Both the position numbers and the translations under genes were made by a program. A stretch of DNA of 64,000 nt, from NCBI GenBank assembly GCA_963920525.1, contig OY986436.1:93967342-94031341 (forward strand), given 5' to 3'. Source of the DNA: Dichetophora obliterata (Eukaryota; Arthropoda; Insecta; Diptera; Sciomyzidae). Positions 1-9,927 of the stretch are shown here, piece by piece (the stretch's first letter is position 1; each line of letters opens with the position of its first letter). The notes below the pieces were generated by a model, which worked only from the letters and a program-made list of their open reading frames with translations, was not told the origin of the DNA and ran no database searches.

Positions 1-429
1 GACCGACCGTGTAGGCTACTGCATGACCAGCCGAGGCAGCTATTTGAACGAAATTATTTTCCATTATTAACCGGAAAGATTGTACTTTCAAATAAAAAAG
101 AAATTTGAGAAAATATTTAGTAGTTTTTTTTTATAGAATTTGCCCACATATCAATAAAAATGCTGTATTAAAGACGGTTTTCGTCGTATTAAACTAAAAT
201 TTGGTAATTAGGTTCGTATGATAGCTGTCGGTAACTATACTACTAAAAATGGGCGTAGTCACACTATAGCTGCGCCTACTTTTAAGAAAAGATTAAAAAA
301 CTTCGAAACTATTGGTCCGATTGAGCTCAAATTTTGGCAATGGATTTGTTTCGAGTACGAAATGGTTTCAGAAAAAACCACATTTCCACACTCCTTTTAC
401 CGCCCACAATTATATAAAAAAATTGCGAT
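1..429. other. AT-rich edge sequence, no gene recognised
   Basis: I see no protein similarity, RNA gene or clear terminal repeat here. An open frame runs from about 218 to 580, but it passes straight into the tandem repeat that starts near 430 and its residue composition looks random, so I do not call it a gene. Confidence 0.5.
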
Positions 430-705
430 GTCACATAGCTTTGGAGTTATAGGTCGCACATCCTCGGAATTCGGTATTCGACCACAACTCATACATGACG
501 TTTCACTGATGACATTTTATGAGACTTGGAAAAGGGGGAGTGGTACCTCCCATACAACACAAATTTGCGATATTGAATAGCTTTGGAGTTATAGTTTGCA
601 CAGCGTCAGAATTCAGTATTCGACCTAAATTTACAAAAGCAGTTTTATTGATTATTTTATGAGCGTTGCAAAAGGGGCGTGGTCCGTCCCATACAACCAG
701 GGTTC
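430..705. repeat. Two diverged ~142-bp tandem repeat units
   Basis: Two head-to-tail units share 'tagctttggagttata', then a 'gaattc.gtattcgacc' stretch, then 'ttttatgag' and a G-rich '...gtgg...cccatacaac' end. The second begins 142 bp after the first (436 and 578). Similar '(c)ccatac' phrases occur in the tandem repeat at 22463-22935. No coding potential is evident. Confidence 0.6.
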
Positions 706-1837
706 GTATATGCTCACTCCTTGGTGCTCGGATTCGTTAGTTACAGGATGTTACTTATGTGCAACATTGGGCTGTTACTGGAAAAACTAAACACTTTTCT
801 CATGTTTTTTTTTGTGTATATAACTATCTCACCTTTATTTATTTATATTGTGCACTTGATTTTACAATTAAACAATTATTTTAATGATTACCAGCACTTT
901 TTGTGTAAACACTTTTTTGCGTAACGATCAGGATCTTAATTTCGACCATTTTACTTTATGGAGAATGGCTACTGAATGGACACGTGCAAAGCTTTCAACA
1001 GAACAAACAGCTGTAAGCTTTCACAACACATAAGCCTTCATAATAAGCAGCCACTGGTCAAAAACATGAAAATAACGGGACTTAGAAGCCTGTACGCAAC
1101 ATCGTGCATGAAAGTGTTAAATTTACACTCAAACTGTAAATAGCCTGTGTGTAATTAGATTTACGCATATTTATGAGCAGTTTGTTGTAACGTCTTGAAA
1201 TGTCCTTGAGCCCAATGACTCTATTGGTGGATAAATTTTTAATTTTTCACACATTGCACATTACTAAATTTTACCCATTTTGTTATCCAAATATTGAATA
1301 AAGCAAACATTCTCATACTCCGTTTCCATGTACAATTATTTGTCCTTAATAGAGTTGATGTCAAACACACAACTTCTAAATAAGTTAAAAAAAAAATTAA
1401 AAAAGTTTATAGTGCTAAAAGTCTAGTAGCGCATTAATTTCTGAAAAAAATTTTGACCTCACAAAAAGCATAATTTTTTATATTCTGACCTGAATTTACA
1501 GAATGTTGACTTCTTTTGAGCTGAAAAAAGAACAGAAAAAATGCAAAAACTTTTTTTATTTAATATTGGCTGCGATTGAGGTAATGCATAGAGCTGACTG
1601 AATGGAATTTTTAACAAATATTCATCGATCAATTCAGTTTTATTAAAATTAACCACTTAAATCAAAAATATATTGGATTCAATTTCAGAATTTTTTCAAA
1701 ATTTACTTCTCACAATTGTCACAGCACAAAATATTAATGTCAACATTATTTATTTTGTTTTTGTGTTGGTATTACTAGAGAGCAGAATGCAGAACCGTCG
1801 AATTTCACTGGTAAGAAAAATCTGCATTTGTTATACG
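706..1837. other. Gene-free AT-rich stretch
   Basis: No similarity to a known protein or RNA was recognised. Between about 1440 and 1560 there is a short passage ('aaattttgacct', 'ttcttttgagctgaaaaaagaac') like the inside of the MITE at 56818-57401, so a decayed relative of that element probably lies here. Confidence 0.45.
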
Positions 1838-2640
1838 GTGGGTGGCCAAATTAATAGGCACACCTGTAGTTGTATATTTAAAGCTGCATGAATTATATAC
1901 AAGGTGCCCCAGAAATATTATTATTTCCCTCGGGTAGTGATTCTCCTTGATTAGGCGAGTAAGAAAATGCAAGGATGAGGGTCCTTTGGGAGCTAGAGAG
2001 GAAAAACTTAAAAATAGGTGTCATTACATTTTACTCCATATTGAATGTATGTCTTAACCGATCTCCAAAGTCAATAGCATCTTGAAAAAGAGATTACATG
2101 ACCTTTAACCCAATGATACAAATTTTGACCGCACTAAAAGCTTACTGTTTTATGTGTGGTTATTTAAAATTGAAAAGTATTTGTGTTTGCATTGAGTACT
2201 CAAGAGTATGGCAAGATCAAAAAGGAAGTCAATAGCAAACTTTATAACAAAAAAAAATATTACATCATACAAATTATCAAAAGTTTTATTTAATTTTTGA
2301 GATATTTACCATCAAAGTTGAAATAAAAATATTTTTAGAATTTAATTGCTCATAACTTTCTTAATTGTGACTTTATGCAAAACGTTTTATAAACAGCTTA
2401 ATGTCAATTTGATTTTCTTCTCAACAAGTTATAAACGTTTGAAATCGGATAAGCGATACATTAAATATGGAGTAAAATTTAATGACACATATTTTCAAGT
2501 TTTTCCTATCTAGCTTCCAAAGGGGGGAGGGGGTGTCCCTCAACCTTGCATTTTCTTACTCGCCTAATCAAGGAGAATCACAATCCGAGGGAATTAATGA
2601 TATTTCTGGGGCACCTTGTATATAATATATTTTTAATTAT
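1838..2640. mobile_element. Palindromic Tc1-type miniature element, right end trimmed
   Basis: The left end carries 'ggccaaattaataggcacac', typical of Tc1/mariner termini. Just inside it, 'tacaaggtgccccagaaata' (about 1898) is mirrored by 'ggggcaccttgtatataat' near 2610, and 'cttactcgcctaatcaagga' near 2557 mirrors 1943-1965. The arms are about 190 bp around a loop of roughly 350 bp. The outermost ~45 bp are absent on the right, so no target duplication can be read. The element at 58206-59059 has the same layout and shares the outer end and the 'caaggtgc...ccctcggg' inner block. It has no ORF and was probably mobilised by a transposase encoded elsewhere. Confidence 0.7.
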
Positions 2641-2825
2641 TTTGAAACCTTACAGCTCGGCCATCTTGACCCTTTGATCGACCTCAATCAACTTAGAATA
2701 AGCAAATGGAAACTTATGATACTGAGATTACTTATGCTAAGTCACCTATAGCTAAAAGATCAGTTTTACTTTTCTGGTCATTAACAAATTCTTCTTCAAT
2801 AGGAGTCAGCCACAAACGCAACCTA
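2641..2825. other. Spacer before the gypsy remnant
   Basis: AT-rich sequence lying downstream of the integrase C-terminus of the minus-strand gypsy element. It could hold its 3' untranslated end. I found no LTR: no copy of this sequence appears upstream of the element. Confidence 0.35.
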
Positions 2826-3785
2826 TTAGATTTTTTTTCCAGATTTAACTACACCATCATAACGCATTTGTGCTACATGAAAATTATTTATATCTTTCAA
2901 TACGTATCTGTCATTTTGTAGTTTGTAACTAATTACATAAGGACCGCGGTATTTAGGTAGAAGTTTTTTGCTAACTCCAGCAGTTGTATCTACATTTTTC
3001 ATCACTACAATATTTCCGACTTTAAAAACCTTTGCAGGCACGTTATGCTTTGAAAAATACTTTTCATTATCCTCCTTTGACTTCTCAATGGATTCCAAGG
3101 CTTCCGAACGTACATTATTTAAATTACAGCCAGCATTTTCATGTTTATCTCTTAAATATTCTGTAAGCTCATCTACTATTCTTCCTCATTGTTGAATACC
3201 GAACAATAATACACTAGGACTATTACGAGTTGAACTATGGGTTGTATTATTGATTGCATATTCGACCTCAGTCAAACTGTTCACCCAATCTGAATGTTCT
3301 AATGGCTTAGACAATTTTGCCAGCATGGCTTTGAGAATCCGATTGACTCGTTCAACCTGACCTTTAGCTTGTGGAGAGGCTTCAGCAACTTTAACATGAT
3401 CTACATTATTTCTCTGAACAAAATTTTTAAATTCACCAGAAGTGAAACAGGTTCCCCTATCACTAATGATTCTTCTTGGTCTGCTGTAGTTATCAAAATA
3501 CTTTTGTAACGACGCAAATACTTCTTTTGCGCTTGTGGTTTTTACGGCATATAACTTAACAAACTTTGTGAAACCATCCACGGCTACCAATATGTGCTTA
3601 CGAACCGATTTGATAGCAGGCAAAGGACCGAAATAGTCAACATGCACTGTGTCAAATGGTATGGGTTTCTTAGGTATATTGTATAAATTGTGTTCATTAC
3701 TCCTGGCCGCAGGTGAATAAATAAAACACTTCACACAATTTCTAATAAATCCCTTAACTTTCTTTTTTAATTTTGGAAACAACAA
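2826..3785 (-). pseudogene. Ty3/gypsy integrase, split by one in-frame stop
   Basis: Integrase inserts the cDNA copy of the element into host DNA. The N-terminal part keeps only the CVKC half of the HHCC zinc-binding region. The catalytic triad is visible: D in HVDYFGP, D in ISDRGTCF and E in GQVERVNR. A TGA at 3186-3188 stops the frame after the core. The same frame continues for about 29 codons and then into the tail domain (GNIVVMKN, LPKYRGPYVI), which is the GPY/F-type module common in Ty3/gypsy integrases. A single nonsense change therefore separates core and tail. Confidence 0.88.
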
Positions 3786-4093
3786 TAATTCTTCTTTATC
3801 TCATTCGTCGTCTTTTCCACCCCCAAATGACCAAACTTCTCATGTAATATTCGAATTATATTACATTAAATTTTAACTGGAACATATAACTGGTAATTAT
3901 GATTTTCAGACGCTACCTTATATACTAAACCATCCTTAAGTTCAAAATGTTGTACTACTCCTTGTTCTAGCTTAAACCTTAATTATTTTATAGCCGTATC
4001 TCGATTTTGGGTAATTTGTATTTTTAAATCTATTTCTTGGATACACCCATCGTCAATAAAAAGACTTCGGTTCAAAGCATAAACATGTCCCAT

Positions 4094-4399
4094 TTATTCC
4101 CCCTTTCTATGTTTGGCTTTAAAATCAAAGTTTTTAAAACTAAAAACGCACCTAGCAATCCTCTGGTTAACTTGTTCCTTACTTATAGCTTGAGCTAAAG
4201 AATTAGAATCCGTTACCATAGTAAAAGGAATCCCTTGCAACTGCGTTTTAAATCGTTCAAGAGCATAGACAATAGCAAGATTTTCAAGTTCAAAACTGTG
4301 TAACTTTGACTTATTTTCTGAAGCCGTCTTAGAAAAGAAAGATACAGGGTGGAAACTACTATCATCTTGCTTTTGCATCAATACTGCTCCAAACCCCAC
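4094..4399 (-). pseudogene. Ty3/gypsy RNase H domain
   Basis: The frame has GFGAVLMQ, HPVSFFSKT, ELENLAIVYALERF and FTMVTDSNSLAQ, the usual order of the RT-linked RNase H in Ty3/gypsy pol (first acidic residue lost at the N-terminus, E in ELE, D in TDSNSL). It lies between RT (upstream on this strand) and integrase and is offset by frameshifts from both. It ends in KAKHRKGE, where the connection region to integrase would begin. Confidence 0.85.
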
Positions 4400-4575
4400 T
4401 TTGCATCTGTATGCAACTCAGTTTCCCTTCGAGGGTTGTATATAGCCAGAATTGGCGCAGAAAGCAATTTACTCTTAAGCATCTCGAATGCTTCAATGCA
4501 CTTTGAATCAAAGTTAAAACCTACATCTTTTCTTAAAAGATTTGACAAAAGCTTATAAATAGTTGAAAAGGAGAC

Positions 4576-5215
4576 TTACTTCCAGAAATAAGAAAAAAGG
4601 CCTAAGCACTGTTGGACTTGCTTAAAATTTTGCTGTTGTGGAAAATCTTTAATTGCTTTTAGGTGCGTTTCATTTGGTCTAATCGCCTCGGAGTTTACAA
4701 AATATGCAAATTTACACTTCCTCAGCTTAAGCTCCAAACCCCTTTTGTACAAGCGGCATAATTCTTCATTTACTATTTCGAAATGACTATCTGTAGCAAT
4801 AGTAATATCATCCATGAACACTACTATTTTCCTAGCATGAATTAAATTCCTAAAAATATCGTAAATGAATCTCTGAAAGAATACCGGGGCATTTCTAGAC
4901 CTAATGTCAAATATGTAAAGATGATTCATATTGGCCCGCCGGAGTCACAAAAGAGGTGTACTTAATTGAATCTTCGTGTATTTTAACTTGATGGAAACCA
5001 TTTCTTAAATCCAAAGCAGTAAAATATTTCTTCCCTTCCAAGTATTCCACACAATCTTCTATTAGAGGCATCGGGAAGTTATCTCTAATAGTTTTTTGTA
5101 TTTAAATATTTAAATACCTATTGTCAATACAAAGACGTCCTTCCCCATCTTTTTTTGAAGTGAAAACTTCTTTAGGCGCGTTGAACGATTTTGGTATAGG
5201 GTAAATCTTTGGTTT
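4576..5215 (-). pseudogene. Ty3/gypsy reverse transcriptase, frameshifted
   Basis: Reading from 5215, one can follow VFTSKKDG, RLCIDNRYLN, then FTALDLRNGFHQVKIHED (first catalytic D in LDLRNG) and FVTPAGQ. A frameshift near 4930 then leads to RNAPVFFQRFI, VVFMDDITIAT (the YxDD box, here FMDD), GLELKLRKCKF and CLGLFSYF. These are RT fingers, palm and thumb motifs in normal order. Besides the frameshift there is a stop in the '...RYLNI*' region. The upstream half of RT and everything 5' of it is missing. Confidence 0.88.
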
Positions 5216-6576
5216 GCGTCATTGTCTTTTTCCGAGTAACTCTCGTCATCAATACAGACAGCAAAGATAACAAGATAGGAAACTTAGAAAACATAAGCAA
5301 GCAACCATTAATAAGTTCCTTTGCTGACGCATCGTTCTTTCCCTCCCTTTGCTCCGCTGCGAAACATTAGCTGCATTCCCATGGCACTAGAACAGATCAA
5401 ATCTCAGTAAAACAACGTTTGTTCAACTTAATATCAATTTGCCATCACAGTCTTGAAACAGCTGTTTTAAGAACAATAACAAAAGAAAACAACAATACCA
5501 AAACTCCCATTGAGCGGTGAAACGTCAAAATAGGAAATTAATAGTTATTTAGATTTGCCAACTATGTTCGTTTTGATAAAAAATGCTTGAAACTTGGCAG
5601 CATTTTAAGATCAGAAATAAAGCTAGAAATCGAGCTGGTTTTAATTTTTGTTTTTGTTTTGTGAATAAAATAGAGCCGAACTCTATATCAACGACCACGG
5701 GAATGCAGCTTTTGAATGCTACTGTTTTTTTCAATGTATATGTAGAGCTAGCTGTAGGCTAAAATAAAATAAATTTAAAATTTTTGATATTTGCTTTATG
5801 TTTGACTGGCCGTGAAGTGTCTTTTAATGCCTCCACTTGAGATCTTTCTACCAGGCAAACAAAAAACAAAGCAAGCAAAGTGCTGTTTATTTTCCGCCGC
5901 CAATTCGGTTCATCCCCTCTAACGTTGCGCAACCGATGTGATAATGCTCTTCTCTGTTCATCGTTGTAGTAGATTTGCTTGGTAATTGTTGTTGAAAAAC
6001 AGTAAATATCCTTCATGATTTCTTGTAGTAGCCAATATTCAAGATCGTGTATTTGAGCTTCATGACCAACATAAAAACATTTGTAGTTTTATAAATGTCG
6101 CCAGCATATTCTCTGACTGGGACCATGGTATAATAAGTAATAGGTAGGAGTGACATTTCGTGTTTCGACCATCGAATGTCAAGCAAAAGAAAACAAAATA
6201 GAGAACGAATGGATCATTTAATTGCAAAGGTTTCTCACTCAAATTAAAAAAAAACAGTTGCCAGCTATTGACTCCGCTGAAAGCTGCCAATGTGTGTGAC
6301 ACACGCACTTTATATTTTTTTCTTTTGAGTGAAATTCGATGGTCGCAGCTCGTGAGAAAATAAGTAGTTGTCAAGGCTACCTAATAATAATTTCATCATG
6401 ACTGGGATTGCATCGTCCAAAATATTTTGTTTCTTATTTCAGCTACCATAAGCCTATAGTATCTTTTTTAAAAATATAATGCAATGATTAATAACGCAAA
6501 CAGTGAAAATAATGTAAATTAAATTCAATGAAATGTATGTAAATACAAATTTTATGTATGTGTAAATTATTATGTA
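5216..6576. other. Gene-free region with an inverted-repeat arm and a hairpin
   Basis: No coding similarity was seen; the open frames here have no recognisable residues. Two structures stand out. The stretch 5745-5930 is an inverted, roughly 80% similar copy of 7985-8155. An imperfect hairpin at about 6160-6345 pairs 'tttcgaccatcgaatg' with 'aaattcgatggtcgcag'. Confidence 0.5.
5745..5930. repeat. Left arm of an inverted repeat around the mariner
   Basis: The reverse complement of this stretch matches 7985-8155: both contain 'gatgaaccgaat', 'gaaaataaac.gcactttgct' and an end near 'ctacagct..ctcta'. The DD41D mariner (6577-7840) lies between the arms with its own TA duplication. It probably inserted into the loop of an older palindromic element. 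Confidence 0.65.
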
Positions 6577-7840
6577 AAGGGTGTTTCTTTTAGAGGTATA
6601 GAACTTCGAATTGAAATAAAACACAAGAAAATCGTTTTAATGTCCATCAGTTTGGCTTTATTGGAAGGATAATTTTATGCCATTAATGTTTAAATATGAT
6701 TTCGGGCATGTGGCCACCACGGCTGGCTCGAATAAAGCCAATTCTACATGTCCAATTTTCAACCACTTTTTCGACTTTGTCCAAGTCCCCTAACGTTTCT
6801 GGTTTGTTGGCGTAGACGAGCGACTTCACATATCCCCAAAGAAAATAATCCAATGGTGTCAAATCACACGATCTTGGTGGCCAATTGACAGGTCCATTCC
6901 GCGAAATTATGCGCTCATCGAATGTTTCCTTCAATAAATCGATTGTGACGTGCGCTGTGTGGCATGTAGCGCCGTCTTGTTGGAACCACAACTCATCCAC
7001 ATTCATGCCATCCAATTCGGGAACAAAATAGTCGGTTATCATGGCTCTATACCGGTCTCCATTAACGGTAACTGACTCTCCAGCATTATTTCGGAAGAAG
7101 TATGGCCCAATGACTCCACCAGCCCATAGAGCACACCAAACAGTCAGTTTTTGTGGATGTAATGGCGTCTCAAGGGTCTCATGTGGATTCTCTTCACTCC
7201 AAATGCGGCAATTTTGCTTGTTGATGTAGCCATTCAACCAAAAATGAGCCTCATCACTGAACATAATTTTGCGATGAAAATCAGCATCGAGATCAATCTC
7301 ATTTTCGGCCCATACACCAAAATCACGACGCATTGCATGGTCTCGCGGCTTTAATTCTTGCACAAGCTGGATCTTGTAAGGTCGCAAGCCAAGATCTTTG
7401 CGCAAAATCTTCCATAAAGTTGATGGACAAAGCTCCAATTGCTGTGCACGGTGGCGAATCGATTCATTCGGGTCCTCTTCAACATTTTGGTCAACAACGG
7501 CAATTGTTTCTTCGGTGCGCACTGTTCGACGTCTCTGCGGATGCGTATTATCACATAGAGTAAACGTAGTGTGAAAACGACCCATGGTTAACCGAATTAA
7601 TTGCTCTGATGGACGATTATGTCGACAATAAAATGGACGGAGCTTGCGGTAAACTTCGCGAGCTGAACCATTATTTTCGAAATAAATTTGCACGATTTGC
7701 AAGCGTTGTTCTTTTGTCAACCTGTTCATGATGAAATGGCAAACCAAACTGAACATAAATTAAATTAGAGTTGCCAGATTTGACTACAAAATGCCAGTTT
7801 TATCTCTATTCGAAAAACAAACCTCTAAAAAAACACCCTT
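6577..7840 (-). mobile_element. DD41D (rosa-type) mariner transposon, almost intact
   Basis: The ends are AAGGGTGTTTCTTTTAGAGG on the left and, reversed, AAGGGTGTTTTTTTAGAGGT on the right, each flanked by a TA duplication (6575-6576 and 7841-7842). The 1264-bp body holds one long minus-strand frame. Length, TA target and the D,D(41)D transposase place it in the rosa/DD41D branch of the Tc1-mariner superfamily, first described from a tephritid fly. A second, deleted member is at 23204-24133. Confidence 0.9.
6683..7729 (-). CDS. DD41D mariner transposase (349 aa from the internal ATG)
   Basis: Cuts and pastes its own element at TA sites. I choose the start at 7729 (MNRLTKEQR); the frame is open to 7756, but the extra MFSLVCHFI is not like the family. 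Residues about 1-110 form the paired HTH DNA-binding region. The catalytic residues are D in IMFSDEAHF, D in WFQQDGATCH and D in CDLTPLDYFLW, with 41 residues between the last two. Compared with the relative at 23287-23934, about 13 residues are missing, in frame, in the C-terminal helix after ETLGDL. WTCRIGF also departs from the relative's NAAKRAQY. The frame has no stops, but that deletion may have inactivated it. Confidence 0.88.
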   Translation of the reverse strand: MNRLTKEQRLQIVQIYFENNGSAREVYRKLRPFYCRHNRPSEQLIRLTMGRFHTTFTLCDNTHPQRRRTVRTEETIAVVDQNVEEDPNESIRHRAQQLELCPSTLWKILRKDLGLRPYKIQLVQELKPRDHAMRRDFGVWAENEIDLDADFHRKIMFSDEAHFWLNGYINKQNCRIWSEENPHETLETPLHPQKLTVWCALWAGGVIGPYFFRNNAGESVTVNGDRYRAMITDYFVPELDGMNVDELWFQQDGATCHTAHVTIDLLKETFDERIISRNGPVNWPPRSCDLTPLDYFLWGYVKSLVYANKPETLGDLDKVEKVVENWTCRIGFIRASRGGHMPEIIFKH

Positions 7841-8200
7841 TATTTTAAGTGCACATTAATTATTTCAATAAGTTTAATTTATATTTTTGTTTATGTTTTA
7901 CTTTGTCTTTTATATTTAAACCCATAACTTAAAATAAAATGAAGTGATAAAAGATGAAAATAATGTGCATTAATGATGAACCTGATGTACGGATGAACCG
8001 AATCGGGGGCAGAAAATAAACTGCACTTTGCTTGCTATGTTTTCTGTTTTCCTTGTAGCAAGATCTCAAATGCAGGCACTAAAAGAGACTTCAAGACCCA
8101 TTAAACAAAATATCATATAAAAAAAGTAAATTTATTTTTTTTAGCTACAGCTCTACACGGAACGGAAAATGTGCATAAAATTAGTGTTTTTGTGCATTGT
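7841..8200. repeat. Flank of the mariner, with right arm of the inverted repeat
   Basis: 7985-8155 is the inverted partner of 5745-5930. The remaining sequence is AT-rich with no coding signal. Confidence 0.55.
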
Positions 8201-8530
8201 TTTAATGATATTCGTTCTTTTTGAACCAACGCTCACGTTCGTTAAAATTTAATGAACTGTATTCATAAACTTGAAATTTAATGAACAAAATTAATGATAG
8301 CGTATAATTTAATGAAAAATATCATTAAAATTTAATGAATAAAATCATTATAAACGACAAAATCATTAAACTTTATGAATATGTTGAATTTAATGAAAAA
8401 TTTCTTTAAACTAATGAAAAAGTTCAAAAAATGTGATGAACAGTTTCATTAAAATTAATGAAAAGGTCATAAAATTAATGAAAAATTTCATTCAAATTTT
8501 TTTAAATTTTAATGGAAATTTTAATAATTT
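8201..8530. repeat. Dense cluster of TTAATGAA-type octamers
   Basis: Within about 330 bp the words 'tttaatgaa', 'ttaatgaaaa' and the inverse 'ttcattaa' recur roughly every 15-30 bp on both strands, without a fixed period. This is not a simple microsatellite. It could be a decayed tandem array or the inside of a miniature element. No ORF. Confidence 0.6.
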
Positions 8531-8766
8531 TTTTATTTATGAAATTGTTGAAAGAAATGGTGGAATATTTACACACGTTACCTAATAAATTTAAATGAAA
8601 ATGTATTGTTTTAATATTCAAAAGTTTATATTTCATACATTTTATTTATTTTATTACTATGTTTACAGTCTTGAGTAAAAATGGCAAATAACAAGTCTTA
8701 TTTTATTACATAAAATGAAAATAAAGTATTTAAGGAAGAAATTGATTCGCAAAATTAAGAAGTATT

Positions 8767-9102
8767 TCAAGCAAAAATTGACTGAATCGTCTGCGCTAGC
8801 AATTCTATCGGCTTCGTTGGTAATACACTAGTTGGCATCACACTCGTCGGCTGCACAGTTTGGAGCGCTAGCGCTTCTTTTTGTTTTTGATTGCTGCGAA
8901 CATTTGCCAATAGTTAATAAGACTCTAAATCAGAATGCTTTCTTTTAAGATGTCTTTTATAAATATTAACACCACCAAACAATTGTGCACAAAATTGACA
9001 GCGCAACGTGTCCTTTTTCGGAATAAAATGCAGTTTTTTTATGTGTCCTACAAAGATATCTATATTTTTGTATTCTTGTTTGCACAAAGCACAACACCTT
9101 TT
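8767..9102 (-). pseudogene. Two-finger C2H2 zinc-finger frame, interrupted by a stop
   Basis: On the minus strand, 62 codons (9102-8914) encode two classical C2H2 fingers: C-x2-C-x12-H-x4-H in CALCKQEY...GHIKKLH, then C-x2-C-x12-H-x4-H in CQFCAQLF...RHLKRKH. The frame has no ATG and is preceded by TAA at 9103-9105. After a TAA at 8914-8916 the same frame stays open for another 48 codons, with a Ser/Thr/Pro/Gln-rich sequence (QTVQPTSVMPTSVLP), to TGA at 8767-8769. It is best read as an exon or pseudogene fragment of a DNA-binding protein, either host or transposon. The finger ligands are all intact, which suggests recent constraint. Which gene it belongs to is unknown. Confidence 0.6.
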
Positions 9103-9302
9103 TTATTATTTTCGTTAAATATTTTAATCACTGGAAAATACACTTTTATTAATCTTCAATTTACTTCTAAGCTCTTTTAACTTATTACTTTTCACAAACA
9201 ACAATGAAGTATATATGCATTTATGAAGTCGAAATCAATACAAATTCAAGACTTGACTTCAATTAGACTTAAAATAAATTTTGCATATAATTCCGCTGTC
9301 TA

Positions 9303-9475
9303 ATAATAACTCAGCAAATGATTGCTTGAGTTAAGTTAAACTTTGCTATTTGAGCTTATAATAACTTAGCAAATATTTGCTTGAGCTTAATAAAAATGTG
9401 CTATTTGTGTTTATAAAAACTTAGCAAATATTTGCTTGAATTTAAAAGAGTAAACGTAGTGTAAACTTTGCTCTT
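9303..9475. repeat. Three tandem ~57-bp repeat units
   Basis: 'taataactcagcaaatgatt', 'taataacttagcaaatattt' and 'taaaaacttagcaaatattt' start near 9303, 9359 and 9414, each followed by 'gcttga.(g/a)tt...tgctatttg'. A short minisatellite without coding potential. Confidence 0.65.
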
Positions 9476-9536
9476 AGAATTCTATTATCAAAAATGTTAT
9501 ATTGCAAATATATTGAACATTTTTAGTCAAATCCCA

Positions 9537-9927
9537 AGGATTTATTTGCTTGACACTTTTCTTTCCATTGCTGTTTGTTCTCGAGTCATTGCTCCTTTCG
9601 TTGTTCTTTCTTTAAGAGACGTTTGTCAATACCAATAAAAAACAGAAGTGAAGTTCTGGACATAACATTAGTCTCAGACTTCATTTTCGACAAGATTGGT
9701 GGCTGGAGATTGTCAATGGATCACTCCTACTCCGACCACCGATACATTGAGTATAATTTATACGAAACGTCTTCTAAAATAATACCCCCGCCCAACATTC
9801 GCAAGACGAACTGGGGAGTATACATAAGGATTTATTTGCTTTACACTTTTCTTTCCATTGCTGTTCGTTCTCGAGTCATTGCTTCTTTCGTTGCTCTTTC
9901 TTTAAGAGACGTTTGGCAATACCAATC
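9537..9927. repeat. ~100-bp direct repeats flanking a non-LTR fragment
   Basis: 9537-9636 and 9827-9927 are near-identical direct repeats: both begin 'aggatttatttgct', both contain 'tctcgagtcattgct', and both end 'caataccaat'. Between them lies a 190-bp piece of non-LTR endonuclease sequence. The repeats could be an unusually long target duplication or the product of a local duplication. Confidence 0.75.
9637..9826 (+). pseudogene. Endonuclease fragment of a non-LTR retrotransposon
   Basis: The frame reads NRSEVLDITLVSDFIFDKI, then WRLSMDHSYSDHRYIEYNL and IRKTNWGVY. The pattern S-x-LDITLxS...W.v...HS.SDHR.I matches the C-terminal part of APE-type endonucleases of R1/I/LOA-like elements, where the SDH box holds the catalytic His. 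Both ends are cut off by the flanking direct repeats. With the RNase H piece at 10440-11135 it probably comes from the same element family. Confidence 0.75.

Larger units (their letters stand above)
2826..5215 (-). mobile_element. 5'-truncated Ty3/gypsy retrotransposon (RT, RNase H, integrase)
   Basis: On the minus strand the order is reverse transcriptase (5215-4576), RNase H (4399-4094), integrase zinc/catalytic core (3785-3186) and integrase tail (3185-2826). RT-RH-IN order and the motif types are those of Ty3/gypsy elements. Gag, protease and both LTRs are missing. Similarity stops abruptly near 5215, and beyond it the sequence is unrelated. The frame is broken at least three times, so the copy is dead. 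No envelope-like frame follows the integrase. Confidence 0.9.

Noticed and set aside
218..580. Open frame of 120 codons at the window start
   Set aside because: It runs into a tandem repeat, has no recognisable motif, and its composition follows the repeat.
2826..5215. Envelope gene of an errantivirus-like gypsy
   Set aside because: Nothing follows the integrase tail except AT-rich sequence; no membrane protein frame is present.
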